Below the pieces are notes generated by a model, which was not told where the DNA came from, searched no databases, and was given only the letters and a program-made list of their open reading frames with translations. Both the position numbers and the translations under genes were made by a program. From contig JAGXHI010000045.1 of assembly GCA_024636295.1 (NCBI GenBank), positions 28,199 to 92,198 on the forward strand: a stretch of 64,000 bases of DNA, written 5' to 3'. The DNA comes from Desulfuromonadales bacterium. Lineage in GTDB: Bacteria > Desulfobacterota > Desulfuromonadia > Desulfuromonadales > JAGXHI01. Shown here piece by piece: positions 63,470-64,000 of the stretch; position 1 is the first letter of the stretch, and each line of letters begins with the position of its first letter.

Positions 63470-63556
63470 AACAAGTTCCTCTCCCACTGATAAAAGGACT
63501 TCCAGCAGAAAAAACTCAATTTTAATCCTCCCCCTAACACCTAAAAACAAAATCAC

Positions 63557-63575
63557 CCACCCTCTATAGGAGTGG
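63557..63575 (-). terminator. Terminator-like hairpin downstream of the GEMM aptamer
   Basis: Minus strand CCACTC/GGGTGG (6 bp, one G-U) with a 7-base loop, followed by GTGATTTTGTTTTT. It lies about 55 bases downstream of the aptamer's end, a suitable position for the expression platform. Confidence 0.5.
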
Positions 63576-63624
63576 TTTAAATGAAATACGCCACCTAAAA
63601 TAACTGTACCGAATAAAATTTGCA

Positions 63625-63718
63625 AGTCTTCGGCAGCCCGGCCATCCATTTTGCGATTACAAAATCGGATCGATGGCTTTGCATCCCCGGGTTACCCCTG
63701 AATTGCTTTTCGGAGGGG
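63625..63718 (-). promoter_or_regulatory. Probable GEMM-I (cyclic-dinucleotide) riboswitch
   Basis: On the minus strand the class I consensus can be followed. AAAAGCAA leads into a stem capped by a GTAA (GNRA) tetraloop (AGGGGTAACCC). The hallmark GGATGCAAAGCC follows (consensus GGACGCAAAGCC, one change), then a second stem (GCCATC/GATGGC with an inner ATTTTG/CAAAAT hairpin) and the closing GGCCGGGCTGCCGA. Such elements bind c-di-GMP or, in the Geobacter subclass, cyclic AMP-GMP; I cannot tell which. It would control the hydrolase-lipoprotein pair downstream. Confidence 0.65.
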
Positions 63719-63737
63719 AAATCCCATGTAAATTTCT

Positions 63738-63766
63738 AGCATAATCCCTGCAAGATCTCTTAAATA
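63738..63766 (-). promoter_or_regulatory. Possible promoter of the riboswitch transcript
   Basis: Minus-strand TATGCT (63743-63738) as -10, placing the start about 10 bases before the aptamer. The -35 region (TATTTA or overlapping TTTAAG) is poor. Confidence 0.35.
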
Positions 63767-64000
63767 GTGCTTTTTGAAATACACATTAGACATATTCTCA
63801 ATATTGCATTCGAGTTTTTTAAATAATATTTTATTACATAAAGACAAGAGTGTAGCGGAACCCACTGCTGTCTCATAGTTTCAGATAAGTGATAACTGCT
63901 TGTTGCATAACGACAATTTTGGCCTTGGTGGAGCAAAGAGCTCCTGCAAATCGCGTCTTTCAAACAAATTAAGCTGTAATATCCGCAACATCCGCTGTAA
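63767..64000. other. AT-rich right edge without recognisable gene
   Basis: No frame with convincing coding features is present in the last ~230 bases. There is a run of AT-rich sequence (63820-63840). No tRNA, attachment site or repeat is seen. Confidence 0.4.

Noticed and set aside
63416..63649. Minus-strand frame of 77 codons beginning MDGRAAEDL
   Set aside because: Its first codons are the 3' strand of the predicted riboswitch aptamer and it runs through both terminator-like hairpins.
63760..63963. Minus-strand frame of 67 codons at the right edge
   Set aside because: No ribosome-binding site, mixed composition and no recognisable similarity; it overlaps the likely promoter of the riboswitch transcript.
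61164..64000. Integron cassette recombination sites (attC)
   Set aside because: Despite the integrase scrap, no pair of RYYYAAC/GTTRRRY core sites with the right spacing was found between the genes.

Overview
The window looks like part of the chromosome of a Desulfuromonadales/Geobacter-type deltaproteobacterium. The evidence is gene content and arrangement: nadC, birA and coaX in a row followed by an EF-G paralogue, SPOR-domain and DUF502 proteins, multihaem cytochromes, a complete membrane-bound nitrate reductase operon, and a probable GEMM-I (cyclic-dinucleotide) riboswitch whose sequence resembles those known from Geobacter. From 1 to about 61 kb the DNA is GC-rich and densely coding. From about 61.2 kb to the right edge it becomes clearly AT-rich and gene-poor, like an acquired segment.

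Layout. 0-3.8 kb: the 3' part of valS, an MFS transporter and a YbgC-type thioesterase. 3.9-5.8 kb: two convergently terminated, exported, glutamine-rich proteins (a double peptidoglycan-binding-domain protein and a PRC-barrel protein) that share a short aromatic-G-[IV]-S-P motif and a Q-rich tail. 5.9-7.8 kb: a three-haem cytochrome c peroxidase-like lipoprotein whose 3' end is fused to the remains of an alcohol dehydrogenase. 7.9-15.9 kb: housekeeping and stress genes (DJ-1/PfpI, PAS histidine kinase, FKBP isomerase, YbhB, a truncated hydrolase, folA, isoaspartyl peptidase, phosphodiesterase, glyoxalase). 15.9-17.95 kb: a decayed patch holding fragments of a methyltransferase, a glycoside hydrolase and probably an inositol-phosphate synthase around one intact histidine phosphatase.

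18-29.4 kb: a lipoprotein, an SMR exporter, a Rho-N-like protein, mntP, a DsbC-like protein, fabI, hflX, an MltD-type transglycosylase with four LysM repeats, a TPR membrane protein, an Smr-domain protein and RNase E/G. 29.9-34.1 kb: an ABC-F ATPase, an unusual ParA-like ATPase with a C-terminal CxxC segment, and an OmpA-type lipoprotein. 34.4-43.1 kb: nadC-birA-coaX, EF-G paralogue, SPOR protein, a hypothetical protein, a ZIP transporter and a receiver-PilZ protein.

43.3-54.1 kb: a respiratory nitrate reductase operon, dihaem cytochrome c-narG-narH-narJ-narI-narK1-narK2, behind an FNR/DNR-type palindrome (TTGAC-N4-GTCAA) and closed by a strong terminator. Nitrate enters through the two NarK carriers and is reduced by NarGHI, with NarJ as assembly factor; the leading cytochrome probably feeds or takes electrons at the membrane. 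A palindromic repeat sits between narG and narH.

54.3-60.2 kb: a DUF502 protein, an acyl-CoA ligase, 21 phase-locked heptanucleotide repeats, an M24 peptidase, a NicO/UreH-like transporter and rsgA. 60.3-64 kb: a four-helix-bundle (S23/IVS-type) gene between inverted hexamer arrays, an integrase scrap joined to a RAYT transposase remnant, then two minus-strand envelope genes (a TPR lipoprotein and a membrane-anchored YiiX-like papain-fold hydrolase) downstream of a probable GEMM riboswitch with two terminator-like hairpins.
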